Source: Pseudoclavibacter caeni (GTDB lineage: Bacteria; Actinomycetota; Actinomycetes; Actinomycetales; Microbacteriaceae). From it: 64,000 nt of DNA. The stretch covers positions 124,001 through 188,000 of the forward strand of contig NZ_WBKA01000002.1 of assembly GCF_008831125.1 (NCBI RefSeq), given 5' to 3'. The position numbers and the translations under genes are program-made. This document shows positions 54,166 to 62,730 of this stretch, piece by piece; the stretch's first letter is position 1; every line of letters begins with the position of its first letter. The notes under the pieces are model-generated. The model searched no databases. It had not been told where the DNA came from and saw nothing but the letters and a program-made list of their open reading frames with translations.

Positions 54166-54379
54166 GTCGGCTCCCTCGTCTCTCTGTCGTCGCCTGTTGG
54201 TCGTCGCCCTGCTGTCGTGCCACGCGAGCCCCCACCCGGGCGGCGGTCTGCGGCGAACCCGCGCCGCGCCCGCGGTCGGATGCGCGGCTCAGCGCTGTCG
54301 CGTCCCGCACCCGGGCTGGAAGCCACGCCCTGTCCGGGGCCAGTGTCGTCGCGTCCCCATCGTGGCGCGCGGCCGGAGC

Positions 54380-54643
54380 CTACAGCTCGCGGTAGACGTC
54401 CTCGAGGCTGATGCCCTTCTTGATCAGCATCACCTGCACATGGTAGATGAGCTGGCTGGCCTCCATAGCGAGCGCCTGGTCGGTCTCGTGCTCGGCGGCC
54501 AGCCACACCTCGGCGGCTTCCTCGACGATCTTCTTGCCGATCGCATGCACGCCGGCGTCCAGCTCGGCCACGGTCTTCGAGCCCTCGGGGCGGCTGGCCG
54601 CCTTCTCCGTGAGCTCCTGGAACAGTCCCTCGAACGTCTTCAT
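54380..54643 (-). CDS. hisE: Phosphoribosyl-ATP pyrophosphohydrolase
   Basis: The 87-residue MazG-like helical protein hydrolyses PR-ATP, the second step of histidine synthesis. '[17 protein letters not shown]' and '[27 protein letters not shown]' carry the metal-binding acidic residues. ATG 54643 lies 7 bases after TAGGCT, implying a leaderless start for the hisE-hisG-hisF-hisI unit, although a 214-base spacer precedes hisG. Confidence 0.96.
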   Translation of the reverse strand: MKTFEGLFQELTEKAASRPEGSKTVAELDAGVHAIGKKIVEEAAEVWLAAEHETDQALAMEASQLIYHVQVMLIKKGISLEDVYREL

Positions 54644-54650
54644 CGTCTCA

Positions 54651-54656
54651 AGCCTA
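54651..54656 (-). promoter_or_regulatory. Leaderless -10 element of hisE
   Basis: TAGGCT (54656-54651, minus strand) ends 7 bases before ATG 54643. Confidence 0.55.
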
Positions 54657-54868
54657 CCGCGCGTGGGCACCGCACGTCCCTGCCACGCGGCACGGTTTCC
54701 CCGCCAATGGGTCTCGGCCCGGGCACAGACCTGCCGCGGAGGCCCCAAGAGCATAGCCCCGCCTCCCCGTGGCACACCCACGCCCATCCGGCAGGTCGGG
54801 GCACGGGGCCTGCACAGGGGTGTTTGACGGAGGGCCTGCGCGAGGGTGGAACGGAGTGGGCGCGGCTC

Positions 54869-55582
54869 CTACCCCACGCTCTCGGCGACCTCGCGCAGCC
54901 CTGCGATCGCCGCGGCCGGATCCGCCGACCGGAACACACTCGATCCGGCCACCAGCGAGTCAGCCCCCGCCGAGACGGCGATCGCCGCGGTGTGCCTGGT
55001 GACTCCTCCGTCGACCTGCAGCACGAGATCGTCGAGCCCCTGCTCGCTCGCCCGTTCGCGCAGCCGCTCGAGCTTGCGGGTGGTGCCCGCCTCGATGTAC
55101 TGCTGCCCGCCGAAGCCGGGCTCGACGGTCATCACGAGCACCTGATCGAAGTACTCGAGCAGGTCGATGACGGTCTCGACCGGTGTCGCCGGCTTGAGCG
55201 CGACGCCGGCCCGGGCGCCGAGCGACCGAAGCGTCCGTGCGACCGACAGCGGCGAGGTGGCCGCCTCCATGTGGAACGTCACCGACCAGGCGCCGAGCTC
55301 GGCGTAGGCGGGAGCCCAGCGGTCGGGATCCTCGATCATCAGGTGCACGTCGAGCGGGATCGTCGTGTACCGCTGGATCCACTGGACGACCGGCGCGCCA
55401 AGGGTGAGGTTCGGCACGAAGTGGCCGTCCATCACGTCGATGTGCGCGGTGTCGGCGGTGGCGATGCGCGCGAGCGTGCCCTTGAGGTCGCCCAGGTCGG
55501 CGTTGAGGATGCTGGGGCTGATCAGAACGCCGGCGTGCGGCCGACGACCGGGGGTGCACCGGGCAGCGGGTTCCATGGTCAT
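54869..55582 (-). CDS. rpe: Ribulose-phosphate 3-epimerase
   Basis: The 237-residue TIM barrel interconverts ribulose and xylulose 5-phosphate. 'ISPSILNADLGDL', 'HIDVMDGHFVPNLTLGAPVV', 'DVHLMIEDPDRW', 'VMTVEPGFGGQ' and 'LQVDGGV' hold the metal and catalytic Asp/His residues. The N-terminus has about 18 extra residues, but ATG 55582 is supported by TAGACT 6 bases upstream. It serves the pentose phosphate pathway, to which pgl and opcA at the other end of the window also belong. Confidence 0.97.
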   Translation of the reverse strand: MTMEPAARCTPGRRPHAGVLISPSILNADLGDLKGTLARIATADTAHIDVMDGHFVPNLTLGAPVVQWIQRYTTIPLDVHLMIEDPDRWAPAYAELGAWSVTFHMEAATSPLSVARTLRSLGARAGVALKPATPVETVIDLLEYFDQVLVMTVEPGFGGQQYIEAGTTRKLERLRERASEQGLDDLVLQVDGGVTRHTAAIAVSAGADSLVAGSSVFRSADPAAAIAGLREVAESVG

Positions 55583-55588
55583 GGGTTC

Positions 55589-55594
55589 AGTCTA
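55589..55594 (-). promoter_or_regulatory. Leaderless -10 element of rpe
   Basis: TAGACT (55594-55589, minus strand) ends 6 bases before ATG 55582. Confidence 0.55.
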
Positions 55595-55706
55595 CGAGCG
55601 CGGCCCAGCGGTGCGTGGCATCGAATCGGCCCCGCACGCACCCCGGGCCCGGGGCGTGCGCCGGCCTGCCGCAGGCCCCGGGCAGCGCACGGACCTGCCG
55701 TACTGT

Positions 55707-55735
55707 GACACGTCCGTGCACGGCTGGCAGGCTCG
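55707..55735. repeat. 29-bp direct repeat, copy 1
   Basis: Matches the copy at 55768-55796 at 28 of 29 bases, with starts 61 bp apart. It contains the perfect palindrome CCGTGCACGG (55714-55723). It lies between rarD and rpe. Confidence 0.85.
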
Positions 55736-55767
55736 CATGGTGGCCGACTTCCGTCGGATGAGCGCGG

Positions 55768-55796
55768 GACACGTCCGTGCACAGCTGGCAGGCTCG
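55768..55796. repeat. 29-bp direct repeat, copy 2
   Basis: Second copy of the repeat at 55707-55735. One change breaks the internal palindrome (CCGTGCACAG). It ends 18 bases after the rarD stop on the transcribed strand. Confidence 0.85.
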
Positions 55797-55814
55797 TGCA
55801 TGAGGGCCCGGCCG

Positions 55815-56786
55815 CTATCCCCGCGGCACGTGCGCCCGCCGGGCCTGCAGCGCGCCGTCGACGAGCAGCAGCGCGATCGCGGCCCAGATGAGCGCGAACC
55901 CCGCGAGCCGGGCGGCTGGCATCGGCTCGTGCAGCACGAGCAGCCCGATCAGGAACTGCAGCGTGGGCCCCAGATACTGGATGAACCCGAGCCACGACAG
56001 CGGCAGCCGACGGGACGCCGCCGCGAACGTCATCAGCGGCACCGCGGTGACCACCCCGGTCGAGGCGAGCAGCAGGGCGTGGCCGACGCCGGTGCGTGCG
56101 AACGTGAGCCCGCCCATGCCGACCTCGACGACGACGAGTGCGGCGATCGCGACCGGCACGAGCAGTGTGGTCTCGACGGTGAGCCCGCCGATGGCGTCCA
56201 CCCGGTCGGCGACGCGCGACTTGATCAGCCCGTAGAACCCGAACGAGAGGGCGAGGCCGAGCCCGATCCAGGGCACCTGCCCGTAGGCGACGACGAGCAC
56301 CGCGATCGCGACCACGCTCACCCCGACAGCCGCCCACTGCATCCGGGTGAGCCGCTCGTGTTGGAAGATCACCGCGAGCAGCACCGTCACGATCGGGTTG
56401 ATGAAGTAGCCGAGCGACGCCTCGAGCACGTGCGCGGTCTCCACGGCGATCACGTACAGCTGCCAGTTCGCGTAGATGAGCAGCGCCGCGACCGCGAGCG
56501 GCCCGACCACATGCCGGTCGGCGAGCAGCGCGCCGATGTGCCGCCAGCGGCGTGTGACGGCGACGATGATCGCGCAGAACACCACGGAGAAGATCACCCG
56601 CGCGGCGACGAGCTCGACCGGTCCGGTCGGCGCCATCAGCACGAAGTACAGCGGCAGCACGCCCCAGATCAGGTAGGTGACGACGCCATAGACGAGCCCG
56701 GCTCGACGCGGCTGCCGTGCGGACGCCATGCCGCCTCCGCCGTGGGACGATGCCGCAGCCGCGGCGGTCGCCTCGCCCGCGCTCAT
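55815..56786 (-). CDS. rarD: RarD/EamA-family transporter
   Basis: The 323-residue membrane protein has ten apolar helices in two EamA-type halves, with 'GVVTYLIWGVLPLYFVLM' at the start and 'AHVLEASLGYFINPIVTVLLAV' in the middle, the RarD signature. RarD proteins export or import small molecules; the substrate is unsettled. ATG 56786 overlaps the rsmB stop by four bases (ATGA). The first 28 residues are Ala/Gly-rich, so ATG at residue 20 is an alternative. Confidence 0.9.
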   Translation of the reverse strand: MSAGEATAAAAASSHGGGGMASARQPRRAGLVYGVVTYLIWGVLPLYFVLMAPTGPVELVAARVIFSVVFCAIIVAVTRRWRHIGALLADRHVVGPLAVAALLIYANWQLYVIAVETAHVLEASLGYFINPIVTVLLAVIFQHERLTRMQWAAVGVSVVAIAVLVVAYGQVPWIGLGLALSFGFYGLIKSRVADRVDAIGGLTVETTLLVPVAIAALVVVEVGMGGLTFARTGVGHALLLASTGVVTAVPLMTFAAASRRLPLSWLGFIQYLGPTLQFLIGLLVLHEPMPAARLAGFALIWAAIALLLVDGALQARRAHVPRG

Positions 56787-58345
56787 GCCCGCCTCCGCAG
56801 CAGGCTGATGAACATGGCATCGGTGCCGTGCACGTGTGGCCACAGCTGCAGGCCGGGGGCACCTGTGCCGACCGGGGCGAACCCGGTGCCGGCGGCCGCC
56901 GCCGCGAGGTCGACGCCGGCGTCGGCGAGCACGGCGGCGGTGTCGAGCACCTCCAGCGCGCCCGGATGCCGTTCGAGCACGCCCTCGATCTGCCGGCGGG
57001 TCTCGGCGACGTGTGGCGAGCAGGTGATGTACGCGATCAGGGCGCCGGGATGCGCGCCGGCGACCGCCGCGTCCAGCAGCCGCCGCTGCAGGCCGGTGAG
57101 CGTGGCGAGGTCGGCGGGCGTCTTCCGCCACCGCGACTCGGGCCGGCGACGCAGCGCGCCGAGGCCGGTGCAGGGCGCGTCGATCAGGGCGCGATCCCAC
57201 TCCCCCGCCGCGAGCGCGGTGACGCCGTCGCCCTCGGCGACCGGCACGTCGGCGAACCCGGCCTCGGCGAGCGCGTCGCGCACGAGCTGGGCCCGGTGCG
57301 GCACCGGCTCGTTGGCTGCCACGGATGCATCCGGCTGGCGGCGGGCGGCGAGTGCGGCGAGCAGGGCGGTCTTGCCGCCCGGGCCGGCGCACACGTCGAT
57401 CCACCGCTCGGATGCGGTCGCGCCGCAGGTCTGGTCTGCTGCGGACCCAGGGGCCGTGGCGTCGCGGTCGGCTGCCGTGGCGGCGGATGCGGTGGCCGGG
57501 ACGTCCCCCGGTGCCGCGGCAAGGGCGAGGGCGGCGACCTGCGAGCCGGCGTCCTGCACCCGCACGCCGTGCCCGCACACGTCCGCCGGGTCGCCGTGGG
57601 CGAGCAGCGCTCCGAACGGCGAGACGGTGCCGGACTCGGCGCCCGGGATCGTGTCGCGGTCGGCGATGCCGGGCAGTGCGACGAGGTTCACGACCGGTGC
57701 GGCGTCGTCGGCGGCGAGGAGCGCCTCGAGCTCGCGGGCGTCATCGCCGGGCAGGCGGCCGTCGGCGGCGAGGGCGCGGCGCAGGGCGCGCACGATCCAC
57801 TCGGGGTGCGACCAGCGCACGCTGAGGTAGCGGTCGGCGGGCAGGTCGCGGCGCAGCTCGGCGTCCCAGTCGGCCGGGTCGCGGTCGACGAGGCGGTGCA
57901 TCACCGCGTTGACGAGGCCGGCGGCGCGATCCTCGCGGGTCTGGCGGGCCAGGCGCACGGTCTCGTTGACGGCGGCGTGGCCGGGCACGCGCATGTGCAG
58001 GGTCTGGTGGGCGCCGAGCCGCAGGATCCAGCGGACGCGGCGGGCGAGCCGGTCGGGATCGCGCCGGGCGGCCCGGCCGATCAGCTCGTCGTAGAGCCGC
58101 TGCCAGCGGATGGTGCCGTAGACGAGCTCGGTGGCGAACGCGCGGTCACGGGGGCTCAGGTCGGCCTCGGCGAGCCGGGCGGGCAGCAGGAGGTTCGCGT
58201 ACGCGTCGTGTGCCTCGACCTCTTCGAGCACGCCGAGGGCGACCCGGCGCGGGTCGGTGTCCCGGGGACGGCGCCGGTCGCGGTCGTGCGGGCGGCGACC
58301 GCGATCGCCACGCCGGTCGCCCCGGCGGCGGTCGTCGTGCGTCAT
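56783..58345 (-). CDS. rsmB: 16S rRNA (cytosine-967-C5)-methyltransferase RsmB
   Basis: The 520-residue enzyme methylates C967 of 16S rRNA. The first 35 residues are Arg/Asp/Gly-rich ('RRRGDRRGDRGRR'). A NusB-like domain follows, then a methyltransferase domain with the SAM loop 'DVCAGPGGKTALLAAL', the catalytic cysteine in 'DAPCTGLGALRRRPESRW' and the second cysteine in 'TCSPH'. Just before the SAM loop is a 25-codon low-complexity insert bounded by 10-bp direct repeats (57409-57418 and 57484-57493). Its ATG overlaps the fmt stop by four bases. Confidence 0.95.
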   Translation of the reverse strand: MTHDDRRRGDRRGDRGRRPHDRDRRRPRDTDPRRVALGVLEEVEAHDAYANLLLPARLAEADLSPRDRAFATELVYGTIRWQRLYDELIGRAARRDPDRLARRVRWILRLGAHQTLHMRVPGHAAVNETVRLARQTREDRAAGLVNAVMHRLVDRDPADWDAELRRDLPADRYLSVRWSHPEWIVRALRRALAADGRLPGDDARELEALLAADDAAPVVNLVALPGIADRDTIPGAESGTVSPFGALLAHGDPADVCGHGVRVQDAGSQVAALALAAAPGDVPATASAATAADRDATAPGSAADQTCGATASERWIDVCAGPGGKTALLAALAARRQPDASVAANEPVPHRAQLVRDALAEAGFADVPVAEGDGVTALAAGEWDRALIDAPCTGLGALRRRPESRWRKTPADLATLTGLQRRLLDAAVAGAHPGALIAYITCSPHVAETRRQIEGVLERHPGALEVLDTAAVLADAGVDLAAAAAGTGFAPVGTGAPGLQLWPHVHGTDAMFISLLRRRA

Positions 58346-59286
58346 GCGAACACCGCCTCGGCGTGCAGACCGTTCGCCCAGTCACGGGCGGCCATGGCCT
58401 TCCGGCCTGCCGGCTGCAGCTGACGCACCTCGAGCAGGCCGTCCCCGGTGCCGACGAGTACCCGACGACGTATGACCACGACCCGGCCGGGGGTGACGGG
58501 CGCGTCCACGGCGAGGGCTGCGTCCGCGGGGTCGGTGAGGCGGGCGAGCTGGGCGACCTTGACCGTCTCGGCGTCGAGGGTCGTCCACGCGCCGGGCTCG
58601 GGGGTCGCGGCCCGCCACCGATCGAAGACCTCGCGGGCGGGGCGGGCCCAGTCGAGGCGGCCGAAGTCGCGGTCGAGCTTGCGTGCCACGGTGACCTCGC
58701 CGTGCTGGGGGCGGGGGTCGGCGGTGCCGGTGACGATCGCGTCGATCACCGCGACCAGCCCGTCGGCGCCGACGTGCCCCATCCGGTCGAGCACCTCGCC
58801 CGCAGTGGCGTCGGCGAGGCCCGGCAGCACCCGCTGCTGCAGGATCTCGCCGGCGTCCAGCTCGCTGGTGACGCGGATGATCGAGTAGCCGAGTGCCTCG
58901 TCGCCGGCCGCGATCGCCCGTTGCACGGGCGCGGCGCCCCGCCAGCGGGGCAGCAGCGAGACGTGCAGGTTCACCCAGCCGTGGTCGGGCATCTCGAGCA
59001 GGTCGTCGGGCAGGATCGCCCCGTACGCGACGACGACGCCGAGGTCGACGCGGGCGACGGTGTCGGCGATCGCCGCGAGTGCCTCGTCGGTCACCCGGGC
59101 GGCGCGCACCACGGGGATGCCGGCCTGCTCGGCGACCTCGGCGACCGGGCTCGGCGTGAGCCGGCGGCGGCGACCAACCGGGGCGTCGGGGCGGGTGAGC
59201 ACGCAGGCCACCTCATGGGGCGAGTCGATGAGCCGACGCAGCACGTCGGCGGCGATGGCAGGGGTTCCAGCGAAGAGGATGCGCAC
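58342..59286 (-). CDS. fmt: Methionyl-tRNA formyltransferase
   Basis: The 314-residue enzyme formylates initiator Met-tRNA with 10-formyl-tetrahydrofolate. 'MRILFAGTP', 'VAYGAILPDDLL', 'NLHVSLLPRWRGAAPVQRAI' (catalytic Asn and His) and 'LDAGEILQQ' (catalytic Asp) are all present. GTG 59286 is fixed by TACACT 6 bases upstream. It heads an fmt-rsmB-rarD unit with ATGA overlaps. Confidence 0.97.
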   Translation of the reverse strand: MRILFAGTPAIAADVLRRLIDSPHEVACVLTRPDAPVGRRRRLTPSPVAEVAEQAGIPVVRAARVTDEALAAIADTVARVDLGVVVAYGAILPDDLLEMPDHGWVNLHVSLLPRWRGAAPVQRAIAAGDEALGYSIIRVTSELDAGEILQQRVLPGLADATAGEVLDRMGHVGADGLVAVIDAIVTGTADPRPQHGEVTVARKLDRDFGRLDWARPAREVFDRWRAATPEPGAWTTLDAETVKVAQLARLTDPADAALAVDAPVTPGRVVVIRRRVLVGTGDGLLEVRQLQPAGRKAMAARDWANGLHAEAVFA

Positions 59287-59292
59287 CGCACC

Positions 59293-59298
59293 AGTGTA
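59293..59298 (-). promoter_or_regulatory. Leaderless -10 element of fmt
   Basis: TACACT (59298-59293, minus strand) ends 6 bases before GTG 59286. Confidence 0.55.
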
Positions 59299-59318
59299 CG
59301 GCCGGGCGTCGCACCGCG

Positions 59319-61292
59319 TCAGGCCGTGGTCAGCATCCGCACGTCGTCGGCGTGCACCCGCAGCCGACGCTGGGCACGGGCCGGACCGGTCGTCGCACGC
59401 ACGACCGCCGCCTTCAGCGCGCGCGCCGTGGCCTCCCCGACCGCGTAGGGCACGCGCAGCAGGGTGACCTCCTCCATGCGCGGGCCGCCCTCGCCGGGCT
59501 CCGCGGGCAGCAGATCGGTGGAGACGACCTCGACCGTCTCGGGCAGCCGGGCGTCGGCGAGCGCCCGCTGGGTGCCACCCCGGTCGGTGGTGATCGAGAA
59601 GAACCGCACCGCGGGCGGGAACCCGAGGGCCGCGCGCTGGGCGAGCTCCTCGCGAGCGAACGGTCGGGCGTCCCACTGCACGAGCGCGTCGGCGAGCCGG
59701 CCCTGCACGCCGGTGAGCACGACGGTGCCGTCAGGTCGGGCGAGCGCGGCGGCGGTGAACCAGTGCCGGATGGCGTCCTCGGCCGCGGTGAGCCCCTCGC
59801 GCGAGACGATCGCGAGCGCGTCGAGCAGCAGCACGGCCCGGTAGCCGCTCGGGCAGCGGGGCTCGGCGCCGGCGGTGGCGACGACGAGGGCCGGGGCGGG
59901 GCCGACCTGCTCGCGCACCTGGTCGGCGGTCGCGACGATCACGGGCACCTCGCGGAACGCCCGGCCCAGCTCATCAGCGGTGCGGCCTGCGCCGGCGAGG
60001 GTGCGGGTGCCCTCCTCGGTGACCACCTCGCGCTGATAGCCGGCGCGGGCGACCTGGACGAGCACGGGTCCGGTGCGCAGCGCGTCGCGGGCGATGGCGT
60101 ACGCGATCTGCGGGATGCGGGCCAGCTGCAGCAGCGGGTCGTCGCCCCAGACCGCGGAGGCCGGGATCACCCGGGGATGCGGCACGGGCGGGCCCGGCTG
60201 GACGTAGCCGATCTCGATGAGCCGTTCGACGGCGACGGAGGGGGCGTTCGAGAGGAACACGAGCCGGCAGTCGGTCTGCCGCTGGCGGACGAGCGCCACG
60301 TCGCGGGTGTGCGCGTAGGGGGCGTGGGGCTCGCGGTATGAGGGGTCGCCGTCCTCAACGACGATGATCTGCCCGAGGTGGCGGGCCGGCGCGTACACGG
60401 CGGTGCGGGTGCCGACGATGATGCGGGCGATGCCGCCGCGGGCGTCGAGGTACGACCGGTAGCGGGGCTCGTCGTCGAGGCCGGCGTCGAGGCGGGCGAC
60501 CGTCTCGCCCGGGAACCGCTCGGCGAGCACGGCCGCGGCCTGTGCCACGTCGCGGAAGTCGGGCACGGCGACGATCGTGGTCTCGTCACGCTCAAGCGCG
60601 TCGGCGACGAGGGCGACCAGGTCGGTGGCCCAGGCGCCGATGACCCGGTTGTTCGAGATCAGGTCGCAGCCGACGTGCGGCTGGCGGTGCTGGCGTGGAA
60701 TGGGCCAGCCTGGGCGGGGCGCTGCGGAGTGGGATGTCATGGTGCCGCGACCCGGTCGAGGGCCGGATGCGGATGTCTGGGTCGCGCCCTCCGGCGCCGG
60801 CATCTGATCGGTCGAGGTGCCGGCCACCGGGACCGCGTCGGTCGGGGCGCCATCAGTCGAGGCCGTGTCAGTCGTGTCAGTCGGGGTCTCGCCTGCCGAC
60901 TCCCCAGCCGCCAGCAGCTCGGCCACGACATCCGGGTGGGCTGTGCACCAGGCCCTCTCGGCGCGGGCATGCCGGGGCGGGATCGCCAGACGCAGCACGT
61001 CGGCGGCGATGCCCGCCTGCCGGTCGGCGACCGCGCGCACGAGCGTCCACACGTCAGGGTCGAGCACGGGCAGCGTGCCGACGACCTTGCGCACCGGCTG
61101 GAGCGCGCCGTCGAACGAGGCCTGGTCGGCGCCGCCGATCACCCACGCGTCGAGCTGGCGGCGGTGCCCGAACGGCACCTTGACCCGACAGCCGACGCGC
61201 ACGCGCTCGAGCAGCTCGTCCGGCACCGCGTACTCGAACTCGCGGTCGAGATGCGGCAGCGGCGAGTCGATGCAGACACGGGCGACCTTCAT
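59319..61292 (-). CDS. priA: PriA-like primosomal protein without helicase motifs
   Basis: The 657-residue protein has the PriA 3'-DNA-binding domain at the N-terminus ('VCIDSPLPHLDREFEYAVP', 'RVKVPFGHR') and PriA-like strands ('VGTRTAVYAPARHLGQIIVVEDGD', shown in part). The Walker A lysine loop is absent: 'ISNNRVIGAWATDLVALV' stands in its place. The DEEH box reads 'VEDGDPSYREPHAPY', and the eight zinc cysteines are missing. This loss is known for actinobacterial PriA. Residues about 130-205 are a Thr/Asp/Pro-rich insert with repeated 'TDTTDTAS'. TATCCT lies 6 bases before ATG 61292. It probably acts in replication restart as a DNA-binding factor only. Confidence 0.93.
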   Translation of the reverse strand: MKVARVCIDSPLPHLDREFEYAVPDELLERVRVGCRVKVPFGHRRQLDAWVIGGADQASFDGALQPVRKVVGTLPVLDPDVWTLVRAVADRQAGIAADVLRLAIPPRHARAERAWCTAHPDVVAELLAAGESAGETPTDTTDTASTDGAPTDAVPVAGTSTDQMPAPEGATQTSASGPRPGRGTMTSHSAAPRPGWPIPRQHRQPHVGCDLISNNRVIGAWATDLVALVADALERDETTIVAVPDFRDVAQAAAVLAERFPGETVARLDAGLDDEPRYRSYLDARGGIARIIVGTRTAVYAPARHLGQIIVVEDGDPSYREPHAPYAHTRDVALVRQRQTDCRLVFLSNAPSVAVERLIEIGYVQPGPPVPHPRVIPASAVWGDDPLLQLARIPQIAYAIARDALRTGPVLVQVARAGYQREVVTEEGTRTLAGAGRTADELGRAFREVPVIVATADQVREQVGPAPALVVATAGAEPRCPSGYRAVLLLDALAIVSREGLTAAEDAIRHWFTAAALARPDGTVVLTGVQGRLADALVQWDARPFAREELAQRAALGFPPAVRFFSITTDRGGTQRALADARLPETVEVVSTDLLPAEPGEGGPRMEEVTLLRVPYAVGEATARALKAAVVRATTGPARAQRRLRVHADDVRMLTTA

Positions 61293-61298
61293 GCCGTC

Positions 61299-61304
61299 AG
61301 GATA
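61299..61304 (-). promoter_or_regulatory. Leaderless -10 element of priA
   Basis: TATCCT (61304-61299, minus strand) ends 6 bases before ATG 61292, in the 35-base gap after metK. Confidence 0.55.
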
Positions 61305-61327
61305 CCGGCGGGGTGCGACACCGTCGC

Positions 61328-62530
61328 TCAGAGGCCGGCGGCTGCGCGCACCTCGTCGACACGGTCGAGCGCCTCCCACGTGAACCCGGGCTCGTCACGG
61401 CCGAAGTGACCGTACGCGGCGGTGCGCTGGTAGATCGGCCGGCGCAGGTCGAGCCGCTCGAGGATCGCCTCGGGGCGCAGGTCGAACACCTGCTGCAGCA
61501 CCTCAGCGATCCGCTGGTCGGAGCCGAGCCGACCGGTGCCGAACGAGTCCGCGTACAGTCCGACGGGGCGGGCCTTGCCGATCGCGTAGGCAACCTGGAT
61601 CTCGAGGCGGTCGGCGAGCCCCGCGGCCACCGCGTTCTTCGCCGCGTATCGCAGCGCGTAGGCGGCCGAGCGGTCGACCTTCGAGGGATCCTTGCCGCTG
61701 AACGCACCGCCGCCATGATGTGCGGCCCCGCCATACGTGTCGACGATGATCTTGCGCCCGGTGAGCCCGGCGTCCGACCCCGGCCCGCCCTCGGTGAACC
61801 GCCCCGACGGGTTGATGAACGTCTTCATGCCGGACGCGTCGAGCCCGCTGGCCGCGACGACCGGGTCGATCACGAGCCGGCGCACCGCCTCACGGATCTC
61901 CTCGTTCGTGCGTTCCGGGTCGTGCTGGGTCGACACCACGACCGTGTCGACCGTGCGCGGCGTCGCACCGTCGAACCCGATGGTCACCTGCGCCTTGCCG
62001 TCGGGACGCAGCCACGGCAGCTCCCCCGAGTGCCGCAGGCCGGCCAGCCGGCGGGTCAAGCGGTGGGCCATCGCGATCGGGGCGGGCATGTACTCCGGGG
62101 TCTCGTTCGTCGCATACCCGAACATGATCCCCTGGTCGCCGGCGCCCTGCTGGTCGAACGGGTCGGTCGACCCCAGCTCACGCGCCTCGTACGAGGTGAG
62201 TACACCGTCGCGGATCTCCGCCGACTGCTGCCCGATCGACAGCGACACCCCGCAGCTGCGGCCGTCGAAGCCGACCTCGCTGGAGGTGTATCCGATGCCG
62301 GTGATCACGTCACGCACGATCTGCGGGATCTCGACATACCCCTCGGTCTTGATCTCACCGACCACGTGCACCAGCCCACGCGTGGCCACCGTCTCCACGG
62401 CGGTCAGCGCGTGCGGGTCGACGGCCAGCAGCGCGTCGAGGATCGCATCCGACACCTGATCGCAGATCTTGTCCGGATGCCCCTCGGTGACGGACTCACT
62501 GCTGACGAGTCTCAGCTCGCTGTCGCTCAT
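61328..62530 (-). CDS. metK: S-adenosylmethionine synthetase
   Basis: The 400-residue enzyme makes SAM from methionine and ATP. '[16 protein letters not shown]' (metal and ATP site), '[21 protein letters not shown]', '[25 protein letters not shown]' in parts, and 'GKARPVGLY' match the family. A purine-rich ribosome site (GAGGGAAGCAGGG) precedes ATG 62530. The 200-base upstream gap shows no SAM riboswitch that I can recognise. It sits next to coaBC and priA in the common actinobacterial order. Confidence 0.98.
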   Translation of the reverse strand: MSDSELRLVSSESVTEGHPDKICDQVSDAILDALLAVDPHALTAVETVATRGLVHVVGEIKTEGYVEIPQIVRDVITGIGYTSSEVGFDGRSCGVSLSIGQQSAEIRDGVLTSYEARELGSTDPFDQQGAGDQGIMFGYATNETPEYMPAPIAMAHRLTRRLAGLRHSGELPWLRPDGKAQVTIGFDGATPRTVDTVVVSTQHDPERTNEEIREAVRRLVIDPVVAASGLDASGMKTFINPSGRFTEGGPGSDAGLTGRKIIVDTYGGAAHHGGGAFSGKDPSKVDRSAAYALRYAAKNAVAAGLADRLEIQVAYAIGKARPVGLYADSFGTGRLGSDQRIAEVLQQVFDLRPEAILERLDLRRPIYQRTAAYGHFGRDEPGFTWEALDRVDEVRAAAGL

Positions 62531-62730
62531 TGCCCTGCTTCCCTCGATCTCTGTGCGTGCCCGGCGCCCGACCAGCGCCCGTTCTGCCGTCGACGCCTGC
62601 CGCGCCGACACGGCCGCCCGGACGTCACACCACCGTCCAGTAGTCTCTCAGCTCATCCCTGGCGACGGGCGCACGTGTCGGCGCGTGTCCGCGAGCCCAC
62701 GATGCCACACCCCGCCGACATGCCGGCCGG

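Noticed and set aside
62531-62730. Possible SAM riboswitch before metK
   Set aside because: I looked for SAM-I, SAM-II and SAM-IV core motifs and saw none; the region only gives a GC-rich leader and a normal ribosome site.
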